64,000 bases of DNA from the NCBI GenBank assembly GCA_003001975.1, contig PVUG01000007.1:124001-188000 (forward strand), written 5' to 3'. The notes under the pieces are model-generated. The model had not been told where the DNA came from. It was given only the letters and a program-made list of their open reading frames with translations, and ran no database searches. Position 1 is the stretch's first letter. Each line of letters opens with the position of its first letter. This DNA is from Martelella mediterranea (GTDB taxonomy: Bacteria > Pseudomonadota > Alphaproteobacteria > Rhizobiales > Rhizobiaceae). Below are positions 52,990 through 62,408 of this stretch, piece after piece. Both the position numbers and the translations under genes were made by a program.

Positions 52990-53802
52990 ATGGACTTTGC
53001 CGCCAGTTTAACGCCCCAAATGACGCAAGATGCCGGTTTTCAAACCGAAAACCTGTCGTTTTCTGTCGAAGACAGGCCGCTGCTTTCGGACATCTCCATC
53101 CGTTTTCCAAAAGGTTCGGTTTCAGCACTGGTCGGCCACAACGGGTCCGGAAAGTCGACATTGCTGAAGCTTCTCGCGCGTCAGCAAACCCCGTCGGCCG
53201 GGCGCGTTCTCTTTGACGGCGGACCGGTGGAGGCGATTGCGGCGCGCGATTTCGCCCGCAGCGTCGCCTATCTTGCCCAGGATACAGGCGGCGCCACCGG
53301 CATGACGGTGCGCGAGCTGGTGGCCTGCGGCCGCTACCCCTGGCATGGCGCCATCGGCCGCTTCAGCGAGACGGACCGCAACAAGGTGGAGGCAGCGCTT
53401 GTTATGGCCGGGCTTGCCGCAATGGCGGAGCGGATGGTCGACACGCTTTCCGGCGGAGAACGCCAGCGCGCCTGGATCGCCATGTTGATTGCCCAGGATA
53501 GCCGCTGTCTCCTGCTCGACGAGCCGACATCCGCGCTCGACATCGCCCATCAGATCGAGGTGCTGAGCCTCATCAGGAAGCTCTCGCACGAAAATGGCCT
53601 GTCGGTGATTATCGTCCTGCACGACATCAACATGGCGGCAAGGTTTTCCGATCATCTCTATGCGCTGAAAGCGGGACGGCTTGTGGCCGACGGCGCGCCA
53701 TCCGTTTTCCTCAATCGCGATACGCTGCGCCAGATCTATGGCGTCGAGATGGATGTCCTGCCCCATCCGAGTCAATCCGTGCCGCTTGCCTATGTTCGCT
53801 GA
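52990..53802 (+). CDS. fhuC: Iron-siderophore ABC transporter ATPase (FhuC type)
   Basis: A 270-residue ATPase. Walker A GHNGSGKSTLLKLL, Q-loop region AYLAQDTGGATGMTVRELVACGRYPWHG, signature LSGGERQRAWIAMLIAQ, Walker B CLLLDEPTSALD and the switch histidine VLHDINMAARFSD. GRYPWHGAIGRF is typical of FhuC/FepC. ATG 52990 follows AGGAT by six bases; ATG 52948 is in frame but lacks a site and lies inside the likely promoter. Its end overlaps fhuD by 11 bases. Confidence 0.92.
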   Translation: MDFAASLTPQMTQDAGFQTENLSFSVEDRPLLSDISIRFPKGSVSALVGHNGSGKSTLLKLLARQQTPSAGRVLFDGGPVEAIAARDFARSVAYLAQDTGGATGMTVRELVACGRYPWHGAIGRFSETDRNKVEAALVMAGLAAMAERMVDTLSGGERQRAWIAMLIAQDSRCLLLDEPTSALDIAHQIEVLSLIRKLSHENGLSVIIVLHDINMAARFSDHLYALKAGRLVADGAPSVFLNRDTLRQIYGVEMDVLPHPSQSVPLAYVR

Positions 53803-54697
53803 ACCGAAGCGCCGCGCAATCATCAGGCGCCGCGCGCTCCTGTCCCTGCTGTCGGCCTCCTTTCTGGCGCCGGCCTTTTCGTCGCGGGCGGCAACGCCGC
53901 GGACGATTGCCTGCCTCGACTATGCCGGCGCCTCGACGCTGCTTGCCCTCGGCGTGACGCCTGCAGCCGTTGCCTCGCTTGACGGCTGGGCGCAATGGGT
54001 CGGCGCGCCGGCCATGCCGGAAGGCGTCGCCGATCTCGGCTCCTCATGGGAAATCAGCTTCGAAGTGCTCGCCGGGCTGAAGCCCGACCTGATCCTGACG
54101 ACGCCGTTCCTCTCCCATCTGACGCCACGGCTTGAGCCCTATGCCCCGGTTCTCAGCCTTGATGTCTACGGCACCTCGGGCGGGCCGGTTCTGGAAAATG
54201 CCGCAGCCGCGACGCGCCTTCTTGGCAAGACCGTTGACCGCGCGGGCGAAGCGGAGAGTTTCCTTGAAAAGGCCGAGGCAATCTTCGACGATTGCGCCGA
54301 ACGGCTCGGAAAAGTCGCCTTGCCGCCCGTCGCCGTCATCTCCTTTCTCGATGAACGCCATGTCCGGGTCTATTCCAGTCCGGGGCTCTATGACGCCGTT
54401 TTGAGCCGGCTCGGCCTTGCCAATGCCTGGCAGGGAGAAGCCAATTACTGGGGCTATGAGACCGTCTCCGTCGCCGATCTTGCACGCATAGGCGACCCTT
54501 CGACCCGGCTCGTCATCGTCGAGCCGCTTGCCGACGATATTCTTCCGCGCCTTGAGCATAGCCCGCTCTGGCGCGCGCTGCCCTTTGCCGCGCCTGAGCG
54601 GCGCGTCGTGCTTCCGCCCGTGCTGCTGTTCGGCATGGTCAACGAAGCCGTCCGCTTTGCAACGCTCCTGACCGAGGCCATGGAGGCGCGGGCATGA
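53792..54697 (+). CDS. fhuD: Iron-siderophore binding protein (FhuD type)
   Basis: A 301-residue periplasmic binding protein. Signal peptide with three arginines (RRRALLSLLSASFLAPAFSS), possibly Tat. The mature part has the FhuD start TIACLDYAGASTLLALGVTPAAVASLDGW, GSSWEISFEVLAGLKPDLILTTPF and GYETVSVADLARI. It delivers ferric hydroxamates to FhuB. It overlaps both fhuC (11 bases) and fhuB (4 bases), indicating tight coupling. Confidence 0.9.
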   Translation: MFAEPKRRAIIRRRALLSLLSASFLAPAFSSRAATPRTIACLDYAGASTLLALGVTPAAVASLDGWAQWVGAPAMPEGVADLGSSWEISFEVLAGLKPDLILTTPFLSHLTPRLEPYAPVLSLDVYGTSGGPVLENAAAATRLLGKTVDRAGEAESFLEKAEAIFDDCAERLGKVALPPVAVISFLDERHVRVYSSPGLYDAVLSRLGLANAWQGEANYWGYETVSVADLARIGDPSTRLVIVEPLADDILPRLEHSPLWRALPFAAPERRVVLPPVLLFGMVNEAVRFATLLTEAMEARA

Positions 54698-56670
54698 GCA
54701 GGGCACAGTTCGGACCGGTGGGCATCAGCCTTCTTCTCGGTGGTCTCGGCATGGCGATTGCCATCTGGCTGATCGCGGCGCCGGCAGAAAGCCCGGCAGA
54801 AAGCATTGTCGGGGGCAGCTACGATATCGGCCGGATGGTGCTCTGGAATGCCATCCTGCCCCGCATGGCCACCGCACTTGTCTGCGGCGCGGCCCTTGCG
54901 CTTTCCGGCGCCATATTCCAGCAGGTCCTGCGCAATCCACTCGCCTCGCCGACAACGCTCGGCGTGTCCGCAGGCGGCGGTCTGGCACTGGCGCTTGCCA
55001 TGCTGTTTGCCCCGGCGCTCCTCGGCTTCGGCCGCGACCTCGTTGCGCTTGCAGGCTCTGCGGCGGCTGCCGGTCTCGTGCTGGTGATCGGCGCGCGACA
55101 GAATTTCTCCCCGATTGCGCTGGTGATTGCCGGCCTCATCGTCGGTCTGTGGTGCGGCGCGCTTTCGGCTGTGCTGCTGCTCCTGAACGAGCGCTATCTG
55201 GCCGGTCTCTTCATCTGGGGTGCGGGCTCGCTCGCCCAGCAGAGCTGGCAGGTTCCGCTCGGTCTTGCCGTCAAGTTCGCGGTGCTTTCGGGCTTTACCG
55301 CCCTTCTGGTCCGCCCGCTGACGTTGATCGACCTTGGAGATGCGGGTGCGAAATCGCTCGGCGTCAGCATCAATTTCCTGCGTCTTGCGGCGATGGCGGT
55401 TGCCGTGGCGTTTGCCGCGATCGTCACCAGCGCGGTCGGCGTTGTCGGCTTCGTCGGTCTCGTCGCCCCCACGCTCGCCCGCCTGACCGGCGCGCGGCGC
55501 CCCGTCGAAATCCTGATCTGGTCCGCCATTATCGGCGCGGCGCTACTCTTCCTCACAGACAATGCGGTTGCGTGGTTTTCGCAAGGCGATGGCGGGCTTG
55601 TGCCGACCGGCGCGGTCACCGCCGTCTTTGGCGCGCCGCTTCTGATTGCGCTATTGTCACGCCTCAAGATCCGCCATCGCCGGCCCGAGGCCGCCGCTTC
55701 GCGTGCCGAGCCCGGCGCACGCACCAGGCTTGGCCTTGCCGCCATCATCAGCCTTGTCGTTCTCGCCCTCGCCCTGTTCATTGGCCGCAACGGAACGGGC
55801 GCCTTCACCGTCCTGACGCCCGATCTCTTTGCAGTCATCGCGCCGCTACGCACGCCGCGGATACTGGTGGCTTTTCTTGCAGGCGCGATGCTGGCGGTTG
55901 CCGGCGTCATCCTGCAGCGGCTGACAGGCAACGAGATGGCCAGTCCCGAAATTCTCGGCATCGGCGCCGGTGCAACGCTTGGCGTGACGGCCGGCGTGCT
56001 GATCTTCGCGACGCTGCCGCTTGCCGCGCAGTTCGCAACGGCGGCTGCCGGCGCGCTTGCCGTCATCGCCGTCATCTTCCTGCGTGCGGTGCGTTCCGGA
56101 CTGGCGCCGGAGCGCGTCCTGCTTGGCGGCATTGCCCTGACGGCGCTGGCCGACGCCGTGATCGGCTTTCTCGGCGCAAGCGGCGATCCGCGCGCGCTCT
56201 TCCTGATGCGCTGGCTGAGCGGATCGACCTATAGCGCCAACTTTCCGCTGGTTGGCCTTGCCGTACTTGTCCTTGCTCTCATCCTGCCGCTTGCGCTGCT
56301 CTTCCGGCGCTGGCTTGTCTTTCTGCCGCTTGGCGATGCGGTGGCTGCAGCGCGCGGCGTCGACGTGACGCGGGCGCGCAGCGTGCTGCTGCTTCTTGCG
56401 GGACTGATGAGTGCCGCCGCGACGCTTTGCGTCGGACCGCTCAGTTTCGTCGGGCTGATGGCGCCGCACGCCGCGCGTCTTCTTGGCCTCAGGCGGCCCG
56501 CCGACACGATCATCGGTGCGGCGCTTCTGGGCGGCGGACTGATGACGCTTGCCGACTGGGCCGGCCGCATCGTGATCTTTCCCTACGAAATTCCGGCCGG
56601 CCTTGCCGCCTCGCTCATCGGCGCACCGTTTCTTGTGATGCTGATGCGCGGGCGGGCAAGAGGCGTGTAG
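54694..56670 (+). CDS. fhuB: Fused iron-siderophore permease (FhuB type)
   Basis: A 658-residue inner-membrane permease made of two FecCD-type halves. First half: ALSGAIFQQVLRNPLASPTTLGVSAGG near residues 70-95 and VGFVGLVAPTLAR. Second half: AVAGVILQRLTGNEMASPEILGIGAG and VGPLSFVGLMAPHAARLLG. The tandem fusion is the diagnostic of FhuB among iron permeases (others are single-domain dimers), so the cluster most likely imports ferric hydroxamates such as ferrichrome. ATGA overlap with fhuD. It converges on the lacI-type gene. Confidence 0.93.
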   Translation: MSRAQFGPVGISLLLGGLGMAIAIWLIAAPAESPAESIVGGSYDIGRMVLWNAILPRMATALVCGAALALSGAIFQQVLRNPLASPTTLGVSAGGGLALALAMLFAPALLGFGRDLVALAGSAAAAGLVLVIGARQNFSPIALVIAGLIVGLWCGALSAVLLLLNERYLAGLFIWGAGSLAQQSWQVPLGLAVKFAVLSGFTALLVRPLTLIDLGDAGAKSLGVSINFLRLAAMAVAVAFAAIVTSAVGVVGFVGLVAPTLARLTGARRPVEILIWSAIIGAALLFLTDNAVAWFSQGDGGLVPTGAVTAVFGAPLLIALLSRLKIRHRRPEAAASRAEPGARTRLGLAAIISLVVLALALFIGRNGTGAFTVLTPDLFAVIAPLRTPRILVAFLAGAMLAVAGVILQRLTGNEMASPEILGIGAGATLGVTAGVLIFATLPLAAQFATAAAGALAVIAVIFLRAVRSGLAPERVLLGGIALTALADAVIGFLGASGDPRALFLMRWLSGSTYSANFPLVGLAVLVLALILPLALLFRRWLVFLPLGDAVAAARGVDVTRARSVLLLLAGLMSAAATLCVGPLSFVGLMAPHAARLLGLRRPADTIIGAALLGGGLMTLADWAGRIVIFPYEIPAGLAASLIGAPFLVMLMRGRARGV

Positions 56671-56713
56671 AAGGCGCGCCATACCGCAATAGCGCTCGGC
56701 ATGCCGGGAAGGC

Positions 56714-57730
56714 CTATTTTGCCAATTGCTTTGATTTGACCGTGCGCCGGGTCGAATCGCGGATGATCAGGGCCGGTTCCGGGGCCAGGCCTTCGGGACA
56801 GGGCTTGTCTTCGATCATCGCCATCATCTGTTTCATCACGACCTCGCCTGTCATCTGGCTGCAGACATCCACCGTTGTCAGTGGCGGCGTGACATATCGG
56901 CTTGTCGGAATGTTATCGATGCCGGCGAAGGCGATGTCTTCGGGCACATTGAAGCCGAGCGCGCGCGCCTCGCTCATCAGGCCGATCGCGACAAGGTCGT
57001 TGCAGCCGATGATGACGTCCGGACGGTCCTGACACAGCAGGACCCGCGCCGCCGCTCTTTCCCCGGCCTCGCTTGTGGGTTCCTCAACATCAAAGACCTG
57101 CAATTCCAGGCCGGCCGGCTCTAAAACCTCCCTGAGGCCCCGCAGGCGTTCAACGTTCCAGGCCGCGCGTGAATAGCCGACATAGCCGAATTTGTTGAAA
57201 CCCTGCCGGACAAGGAACTGCGCCAGCAGGGATGCAACCTGAACGCTGTCTGTCCCGACCGTCGTGACGTCATCGCGTTCGGGCTGGCCGAGGAAGGCAA
57301 CCGGCTTGTCGAGTTCGGCCAGCCAGTCGGCGACATCCTGGGGAACGCGCGCGCTGACAATCAGTCCGTCGGTGCGCGGGGAGAGGGCGGCCAGCAGCGG
57401 CCGGGCTGCCGAAATGCTTTCCTCCATATCCACGACAAGAAGGTTGTAGCCGTTTTCCAGTGCGACACGATTGGCGCCTTTGACAACATTGGCGTAGTGC
57501 GGATTGGCGATATCCATGACGGCAAGCCCGATTGCTGTTGTCCGGCCGGTCACCATCGAGCGGGCCAGCGGATTCTGGCTGTAGCCCAGATCCTGTATCG
57601 CGCTGCGCAGCTTGTCTTCCACGGCCTGAGAGAATGACTGCTGCCTGTTCACATATTTGGAAACGGTGGCAATGGATACGCCGGCCTTTTCGGCAACATC
57701 GCGGATTGTCGGTCTTTTCTGGCGGCCCAT
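56714..57730 (-). CDS. LacI-family regulator of the carbohydrate ABC locus
   Basis: A 338-residue repressor. HTH and hinge: TIRDVAEKAGVSIATVSKYVNRQQSFSQAVEDKLRSAIQDLGYSQNPLARSM, then a sugar-binding domain (TTAIGLAVMDIANPHYANVVKGA, DGLIVSARVP, IAFAGIDNIPTSRYVTPPLTTV). It is divergent from the ABC binding-protein gene with 302 bases between them; a palindromic LacI-type core lies there. It probably releases the promoter on binding the imported sugar. Confidence 0.9.
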   Translation of the reverse strand: MGRQKRPTIRDVAEKAGVSIATVSKYVNRQQSFSQAVEDKLRSAIQDLGYSQNPLARSMVTGRTTAIGLAVMDIANPHYANVVKGANRVALENGYNLLVVDMEESISAARPLLAALSPRTDGLIVSARVPQDVADWLAELDKPVAFLGQPERDDVTTVGTDSVQVASLLAQFLVRQGFNKFGYVGYSRAAWNVERLRGLREVLEPAGLELQVFDVEEPTSEAGERAAARVLLCQDRPDVIIGCNDLVAIGLMSEARALGFNVPEDIAFAGIDNIPTSRYVTPPLTTVDVCSQMTGEVVMKQMMAMIEDKPCPEGLAPEPALIIRDSTRRTVKSKQLAK

Positions 57731-58032
57731 GCGAGATAAACGCTTTCCTAGTTTTCACATTTCTTTGAGAATGAAGCGGCTTTGCATTCACCTTCAGAGG
57801 CAGGGCGCGCTCAAATTGGCGAAAAATACGCTATCTCAGGTCGATTTTGCGTTCATTATAGCATTACGGGCAATTTATATCACGCGAAAATTTTAGTTAA
57901 ACGTTTTCTTGATTCACCTGAAAAACTGTGCGTATAGTCCCGCCATGCTCATCAGAGCAGACCTGCCGTGGATACGCTTCAGGCAATGTCCGGGAGGCGT
58001 GCAGGGATATGAAAACTTTGAGGAGGTTTCCC
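57731..58032. other. 302-base divergent region lacI-ABC locus
   Basis: There is no gene. The right half is AT-rich and contains a promoter and operator candidate at 57899-57938. A GAGGAGG site at about 58019-58025 serves the binding protein. Confidence 0.55.
57899..57938 (+). promoter_or_regulatory. Promoter with LacI-type operator for the ABC locus
   Basis: AAACGTTT (57899-57906) is a perfect palindrome with the central CG that LacI-family proteins favour. It abuts TTGATT (57909-57914) and TATAGT (57933-57938), spaced by 18 bases. Together they form a plausible promoter blocked by the repressor at its upstream edge. Confidence 0.5.
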
Positions 58033-59322
58033 ATGAAGAAAACAGGAGCGCTTGCAGTTCTCGCGCTGGCAAGCACAACACTCGCTTCGGCAGCCCATGC
58101 CGACGATTCCCTGGAAGTCTGGATGCGCTACGGCGATGCCGAACGCCCCACGATCGAGCGCATCATCGATGGCTTCACGGCTGAAACGGGCGTCGATGTC
58201 GATCTGTTTCTGGCCAATATCGATTTTGAAACGCGCCTCGCGCGGGCAGCGGCAGGCGGAAGCCTTCCGGATCTGATCATCAATGATGCAACCTCCATGG
58301 GGCAGCTGCAGGACATGGGCATCGTCAAGCAGATCGACCGGGAATCGATCACCGGCGGCGATCAGCTTTACGATGTTGCCTGGAACAGCGTTCATGCGCC
58401 CGACGGCAATTACTACGGCGTTCCGACCTCGGCGCAGGCGTTTGCGGTTTTCATCCGTAAGGACTGGCGCGAAAAACTTGGTTATGACGTGCCGCAAAAC
58501 TGGGACGAACTTTATAACCTCGCCAAGGCCTTTACCGAAGAAGACCCGGATGGCAACGGCGCCGATGACACCTACGGCTATGTCATGCCGCTTTCGAGCA
58601 CGCGCGGTTATGCCTCCTGGTTCATGTCCGATCTGATCTGGCAGGCGGGTGGTCAGTTTCTTCAGCCTGAGGGCGATGGCTATGTCTCGTCCATGGCAAC
58701 GCCCGAGGTCGAAGAAGCCGTCGGCTTTGCCCGCAAGATGATCTGCGAAGGTTATGCCCAGCCGGCGGCGATCACATCCACCACCGGTGATGCGACGCCT
58801 GTGTTTTCTTCCGGCCAGGCGGGCATTTATCGCTCGGGTCCCTATCATATCGCGGCATTCGTTCGCGAGCCGGGCCGCGACAAGTTCGAGGTCGTGGCGC
58901 CGCCGGCCGGGCCTGCCGGGCAGGCAGAGCTTGCCGAGGGCGAAGCGGCATTCGTGATGGTCACCACGGATCATGAAGACGAAGCCAAGCAGTTCATCGA
59001 ATATCTGATCTCCGAAAAGGGGCAGGAAACCGGTATGGCTGCCGGCACCGGCGACAATGCCATTGTCCGTCTTTCGGTCAACAAGAACGTTGATACCAAA
59101 GAGGTTCAGCCCGATCCGGCATGGGCGACCTATGCCGATCTCTACGCTTCTTCCGCACGCTATTTCCCGAGCGTGCCGAACTGGAAGCCGATCCGCCAGG
59201 CCGCTGCCGATGGTCTCAACCAGGTGCTTTCGAGCTGTGATTCCGACATCATGGCTGGCCTTGAAAACACCGATGAGGTCATCAACGCGGAACTCGACCT
59301 TCAGGGCGTCCTCGCCAAGTAA
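58033..59322 (+). CDS. Carbohydrate ABC transporter substrate-binding protein
   Basis: A 429-residue binding protein (family 1, MalE/UgpB-like). Signal peptide MKKTGALAVLALASTTLASA, cleaved after AHA. Mature: LEVWMRYGDAERPTIERIIDGFTAETGVDV, PDLIINDATSMGQLQDMG, YYGVPTSAQAFAVFIRKD and ETGMAAGTGDN. The start is fixed by AGGAGG at 58021; an in-frame upstream start in the promoter is rejected. Two cysteines (ICEGY and SSCDS) may form a disulfide. The downstream lyase suggests the ligand is a uronate-containing oligosaccharide. Confidence 0.9.
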   Translation: MKKTGALAVLALASTTLASAAHADDSLEVWMRYGDAERPTIERIIDGFTAETGVDVDLFLANIDFETRLARAAAGGSLPDLIINDATSMGQLQDMGIVKQIDRESITGGDQLYDVAWNSVHAPDGNYYGVPTSAQAFAVFIRKDWREKLGYDVPQNWDELYNLAKAFTEEDPDGNGADDTYGYVMPLSSTRGYASWFMSDLIWQAGGQFLQPEGDGYVSSMATPEVEEAVGFARKMICEGYAQPAAITSTTGDATPVFSSGQAGIYRSGPYHIAAFVREPGRDKFEVVAPPAGPAGQAELAEGEAAFVMVTTDHEDEAKQFIEYLISEKGQETGMAAGTGDNAIVRLSVNKNVDTKEVQPDPAWATYADLYASSARYFPSVPNWKPIRQAAADGLNQVLSSCDSDIMAGLENTDEVINAELDLQGVLAK

Positions 59323-59334
59323 GGTCTGATCTGG

Positions 59335-59376
59335 TCCGGCGCCGTGCCGTTGCCTCCCCTGCGGCGCGGCGCCGGA
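59335..59376 (+). other. Intercistronic hairpin after the binding-protein gene
   Basis: TCCGGCGCCG (59335-59344) pairs perfectly with CGGCGCCGGA (59367-59376) across a 22-base loop, 13 bases after the binding-protein stop and 110 before the permease. There is no T-run. Such hairpins often protect the binding-protein part of an ABC message, raising its level over the permeases. Confidence 0.5.
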
Positions 59377-59485
59377 TGACCGGTCGGTGGCCGGCTGAAT
59401 TCACTACCGTCACAGTTTCGCAATTTCAGGTGCCGGCGCATCGTCTGGCGCTGACCGGTTTTTCCGGCGTCAAGCGGAGGAGCAT

Positions 59486-60367
59486 ATGCGGCTTCATTCC
59501 AAAAACCTCAGATGGATCGTGCCCTGGCTGTTTCTGGCCCCGGCCCTGATCGTCTTTACCTGGTTCAAGTTCGTCCCCATTGTCAGGGGGCTGATCATGA
59601 GCTTTTACAAGGTGAAGTTTATCGGCGCCGATCAGTGGGTCGGACTGGCCAATTTCGAACGCGCTTTTTCCGACAGTGCGCTGCATGCGGCAACGCTGAA
59701 CACGCTTGTCTATGTCGTTGTCACGACCATTGCCGGCGGTGTGCTCGCCTTTGCCGTTGCGATGGCGCTGGAAGGTCAGGCCCGGCATATCCGCCTGATC
59801 CGTACCGCGATCTTCTTTCCGGCGGTGACATCGATTGCCGTTCTCGCCGAAATCTGGCGCATTCTGTTCTATCCGGGCACAACGGGCGTCGTGAACCAGA
59901 TGCTCGGCGTTTTCGGCGTGGCGCCGCAGGGGTTCATGTCAAATCCGGATCAGGCGCTGTTCGTCGTCATATTGCTGCAGATATGGAAGAACGTGCCTTA
60001 CAATATGGTGATCTTCATCGCCGGTCTCGCAGGCATCAACCGCGAGCTTTACGATGCTGCCGATGTTGATGGCGCAAGCCCTTTGCGCAAGCTCTGGCAC
60101 GTCACGATCCCCGGTCTCGTGCCCGCCTTTTCCGTTGTGATCATGCTGTCTCTCATCCGTGGTTTCCGTGTCTTCACCGAGATTTACACGACAACCGGTG
60201 GCGGCCCCGCCGGCGCGACCGAAGTGATCATGACCAATATCTTCAAAACCGGTTTTGAACGCTTCGATTATGGCTACGCATCCGCCGTTTCCTTCCTGCT
60301 GTTCGCCTTCACCGTGTGCCTGACGATCGTGCATGTCACCGTGAAGAACCGTATCGACCGGACGTGA
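59486..60367 (+). CDS. Carbohydrate ABC permease 1 (MalF/UgpA type)
   Basis: A 293-residue, six-helix permease. Seen: WIVPWLFLAPALIVFTWFKFVPI, GLANFERAF, and the coupling-helix EAA loop GLAGINRELYDAADVDGASPLRKLWHVTIPGL. It pairs with the second permease and lies in one rightward operon with it and the ATPase. Substrate set by the binding protein. Confidence 0.92.
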   Translation: MRLHSKNLRWIVPWLFLAPALIVFTWFKFVPIVRGLIMSFYKVKFIGADQWVGLANFERAFSDSALHAATLNTLVYVVVTTIAGGVLAFAVAMALEGQARHIRLIRTAIFFPAVTSIAVLAEIWRILFYPGTTGVVNQMLGVFGVAPQGFMSNPDQALFVVILLQIWKNVPYNMVIFIAGLAGINRELYDAADVDGASPLRKLWHVTIPGLVPAFSVVIMLSLIRGFRVFTEIYTTTGGGPAGATEVIMTNIFKTGFERFDYGYASAVSFLLFAFTVCLTIVHVTVKNRIDRT

Positions 60368-60377
60368 GGGTTCACCA

Positions 60378-61217
60378 ATGAAAATGACAATCCCGCAACG
60401 TATCGCCCGCGGTCTGGTCTATGCCTTGCTGCTCATCGTGTTCTGCGGACCTTTCTGGGGGATCGTGGCCACGGCGTTTACGAAGAACACCGTTCAGCCG
60501 GGGCAGCTGGTCCTGTGGCCAAGCCAGCCGACGCTTGATCACTTCATCTATGCCTGGACGGAAGTGAGGGTCTGGATCTACCTGTTCAACTCCCTGTTCG
60601 TGGTCGTGATCGCGACAGCGCTGCAGACCATTGTCAGCGCGCTGGCCGCCTATGCCCTGGCGCGCAAGAAGTTCCGTGGTGCCGCCATTGTCAGCCTGGC
60701 GATCCTTTCGACGATGATGCTGCCGGATGAGGTGATTGCGATCCCGCTCTACCTGATCCTGCACGCCAAACTGCCGATCCTGCACACATCCTTCTACAAT
60801 ACCTATGCGGCGATGATCCTGCCGGTTGTCGGCTGGGCGTTCTCGGTTTTCCTTCTGACGGAGTTCATGAAGGCGATCCCGCGCGATCTTGAGGATGCTG
60901 CACGTGTCGACGGGGCCAATGAGCTTCAGATTTTCTGGCGCGTTGTGCTGCCGCTGGTCAAGCCGGCGCTGGGAACGGCAACCATCTTCGGGTTCCTGAT
61001 GATCTGGGATCAGTATCTGCTGCCGCTGATCGCCGTTGACGACCGCAATCTTTATACCATGCCCGTCGTTCTGCGCTCGTTGCGCGTCGACGAGATCATG
61101 CAGCAGAACATCTTCATCGCCGTCACGGTTATCGCCACGGTGCCCTGCATCGTTGTCTACCTCCTGCTTCAGAAACAGTTCAACCGCGGGCTCATGTCCG
61201 GTGCGGTCAAGGGCTAA
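60378..61217 (+). CDS. Carbohydrate ABC permease 2 (MalG/UgpE type)
   Basis: A 279-residue, six-helix permease. Seen: WPSQPTLDHFIYAW, LAAYALARKKFRG, and the EAA loop FMKAIPRDLEDAARVDGANELQIFWRVVLPLVKPAL. It begins ten bases after the first permease and is followed by the ATPase. Confidence 0.92.
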   Translation: MKMTIPQRIARGLVYALLLIVFCGPFWGIVATAFTKNTVQPGQLVLWPSQPTLDHFIYAWTEVRVWIYLFNSLFVVVIATALQTIVSALAAYALARKKFRGAAIVSLAILSTMMLPDEVIAIPLYLILHAKLPILHTSFYNTYAAMILPVVGWAFSVFLLTEFMKAIPRDLEDAARVDGANELQIFWRVVLPLVKPALGTATIFGFLMIWDQYLLPLIAVDDRNLYTMPVVLRSLRVDEIMQQNIFIAVTVIATVPCIVVYLLLQKQFNRGLMSGAVKG

Positions 61218-61239
61218 GTGAAAGGTTCAGGTGAGAAAA

Positions 61240-62334
61240 ATGGGTTCAGTAAGCCTTCATAATGTCAACAAGTCCTTCGGCGCAGTCGACGTGATCCATG
61301 ATGTGTCACTGGATATCGAAGAGGGTGAGTTCTGTGTTCTGATCGGTCCGTCAGGGTCGGGGAAATCGACCTTGCTGCGGATCATTGCCGGGCTTGAGGA
61401 CGTCACAAGCGGCACGGTTCGGATCGACAACAAGGACGTGACCGATCTGCCGCCCAAGCAGCGGGATATCGCCATGGTGTTCCAGACCTATGCGCTTTAT
61501 CCGCAGATGACCGTTGCCGAGAATATGGGTTTTGCCCTGAAACTTGCGGGCATGCCGAAAGCGCAGATCGCCGAAAAGGTTCGCCAGACCGCCCAGATGC
61601 TTGAGCTTGAACCGCTGCTTCAGCGCCTGCCGAAAGCGCTTTCCGGCGGCCAGCGTCAGCGCGTGTCTATGGGCCGCGCCATCGTCCGCGATCCGTCGGT
61701 CTTCCTGTTCGATGAGCCGCTGTCGAACCTCGATGCAAAACTGCGTGTGCAGGTGCGCGGTGAAATCGCCGACCTGCATCGCCGTCTCGGTACGACATCG
61801 GTCTACGTCACCCATGATCAGGTCGAGGCCATGACGCTTGGACAGAAGATCGTTGTCCTTCGGGAGGGGCGGGTCGAGCAGGCCGGACCGCCGCTGACAC
61901 TTTATGATGATCCGGTGAACACCTTCGTGGCCAGCTTCCTGGGCACCCCGTCGATCAATCTGATCGATGCGCATGTGGAAGGCGGGCACGGCGAGGCTGC
62001 CGCACGGCTGGCGGACGGCACCCTGCTTTCGCTGGGGGTCGGTCATGACTGCCGCGAGGGGCAGGCGATCCGCTACGGCATCCGCCCCGAGCATGTCAGC
62101 ATCGTCGAGGGGCATCAGGACAATGGCATCTCCGCCACGATCCACTCCATCGAAAACACCGGTTCAGACATGGTCATCATGTCGGATGCGGAAGGCTATC
62201 GCATCACCACGGCCTTCAAGGAACAGCGCCCGCTGGAAACAGGCCAGGCCGTAACGATTATTCCTGATCTTTCCAAGGTGCGTGTCTTCGATGCCGAAAG
62301 CGGAAAGCGAATCCGGCGCAGAGAAGACAGCTGA
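61240..62334 (+). CDS. Carbohydrate ABC ATPase (MalK/UgpC type)
   Basis: A 364-residue ATPase with regulatory C-terminal domain. Walker A GPSGSGKSTLLRII, Q-loop MVFQTYALYPQMTVAEN, signature LSGGQRQRVSMGRAIVRDP, Walker B FLFDEPLSNLDAKLR, switch THDQVEAMTL. The C-terminal 120 residues are the MOP/TOBE domain (IRYGIRPEHVSI). ATG 61240 is favoured (AGGTGAG five bases upstream, usual MGSVSL start); GTG 61231 is possible. Confidence 0.92.
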   Translation: MGSVSLHNVNKSFGAVDVIHDVSLDIEEGEFCVLIGPSGSGKSTLLRIIAGLEDVTSGTVRIDNKDVTDLPPKQRDIAMVFQTYALYPQMTVAENMGFALKLAGMPKAQIAEKVRQTAQMLELEPLLQRLPKALSGGQRQRVSMGRAIVRDPSVFLFDEPLSNLDAKLRVQVRGEIADLHRRLGTTSVYVTHDQVEAMTLGQKIVVLREGRVEQAGPPLTLYDDPVNTFVASFLGTPSINLIDAHVEGGHGEAAARLADGTLLSLGVGHDCREGQAIRYGIRPEHVSIVEGHQDNGISATIHSIENTGSDMVIMSDAEGYRITTAFKEQRPLETGQAVTIIPDLSKVRVFDAESGKRIRRREDS

Positions 62335-62408
62335 CGCTTCAGCAAATTCTGAAATGACGCGCCGGTGGCTTCACGGTCGCATGCGCATGCCCGAACGGGA
62401 AAATTGAA

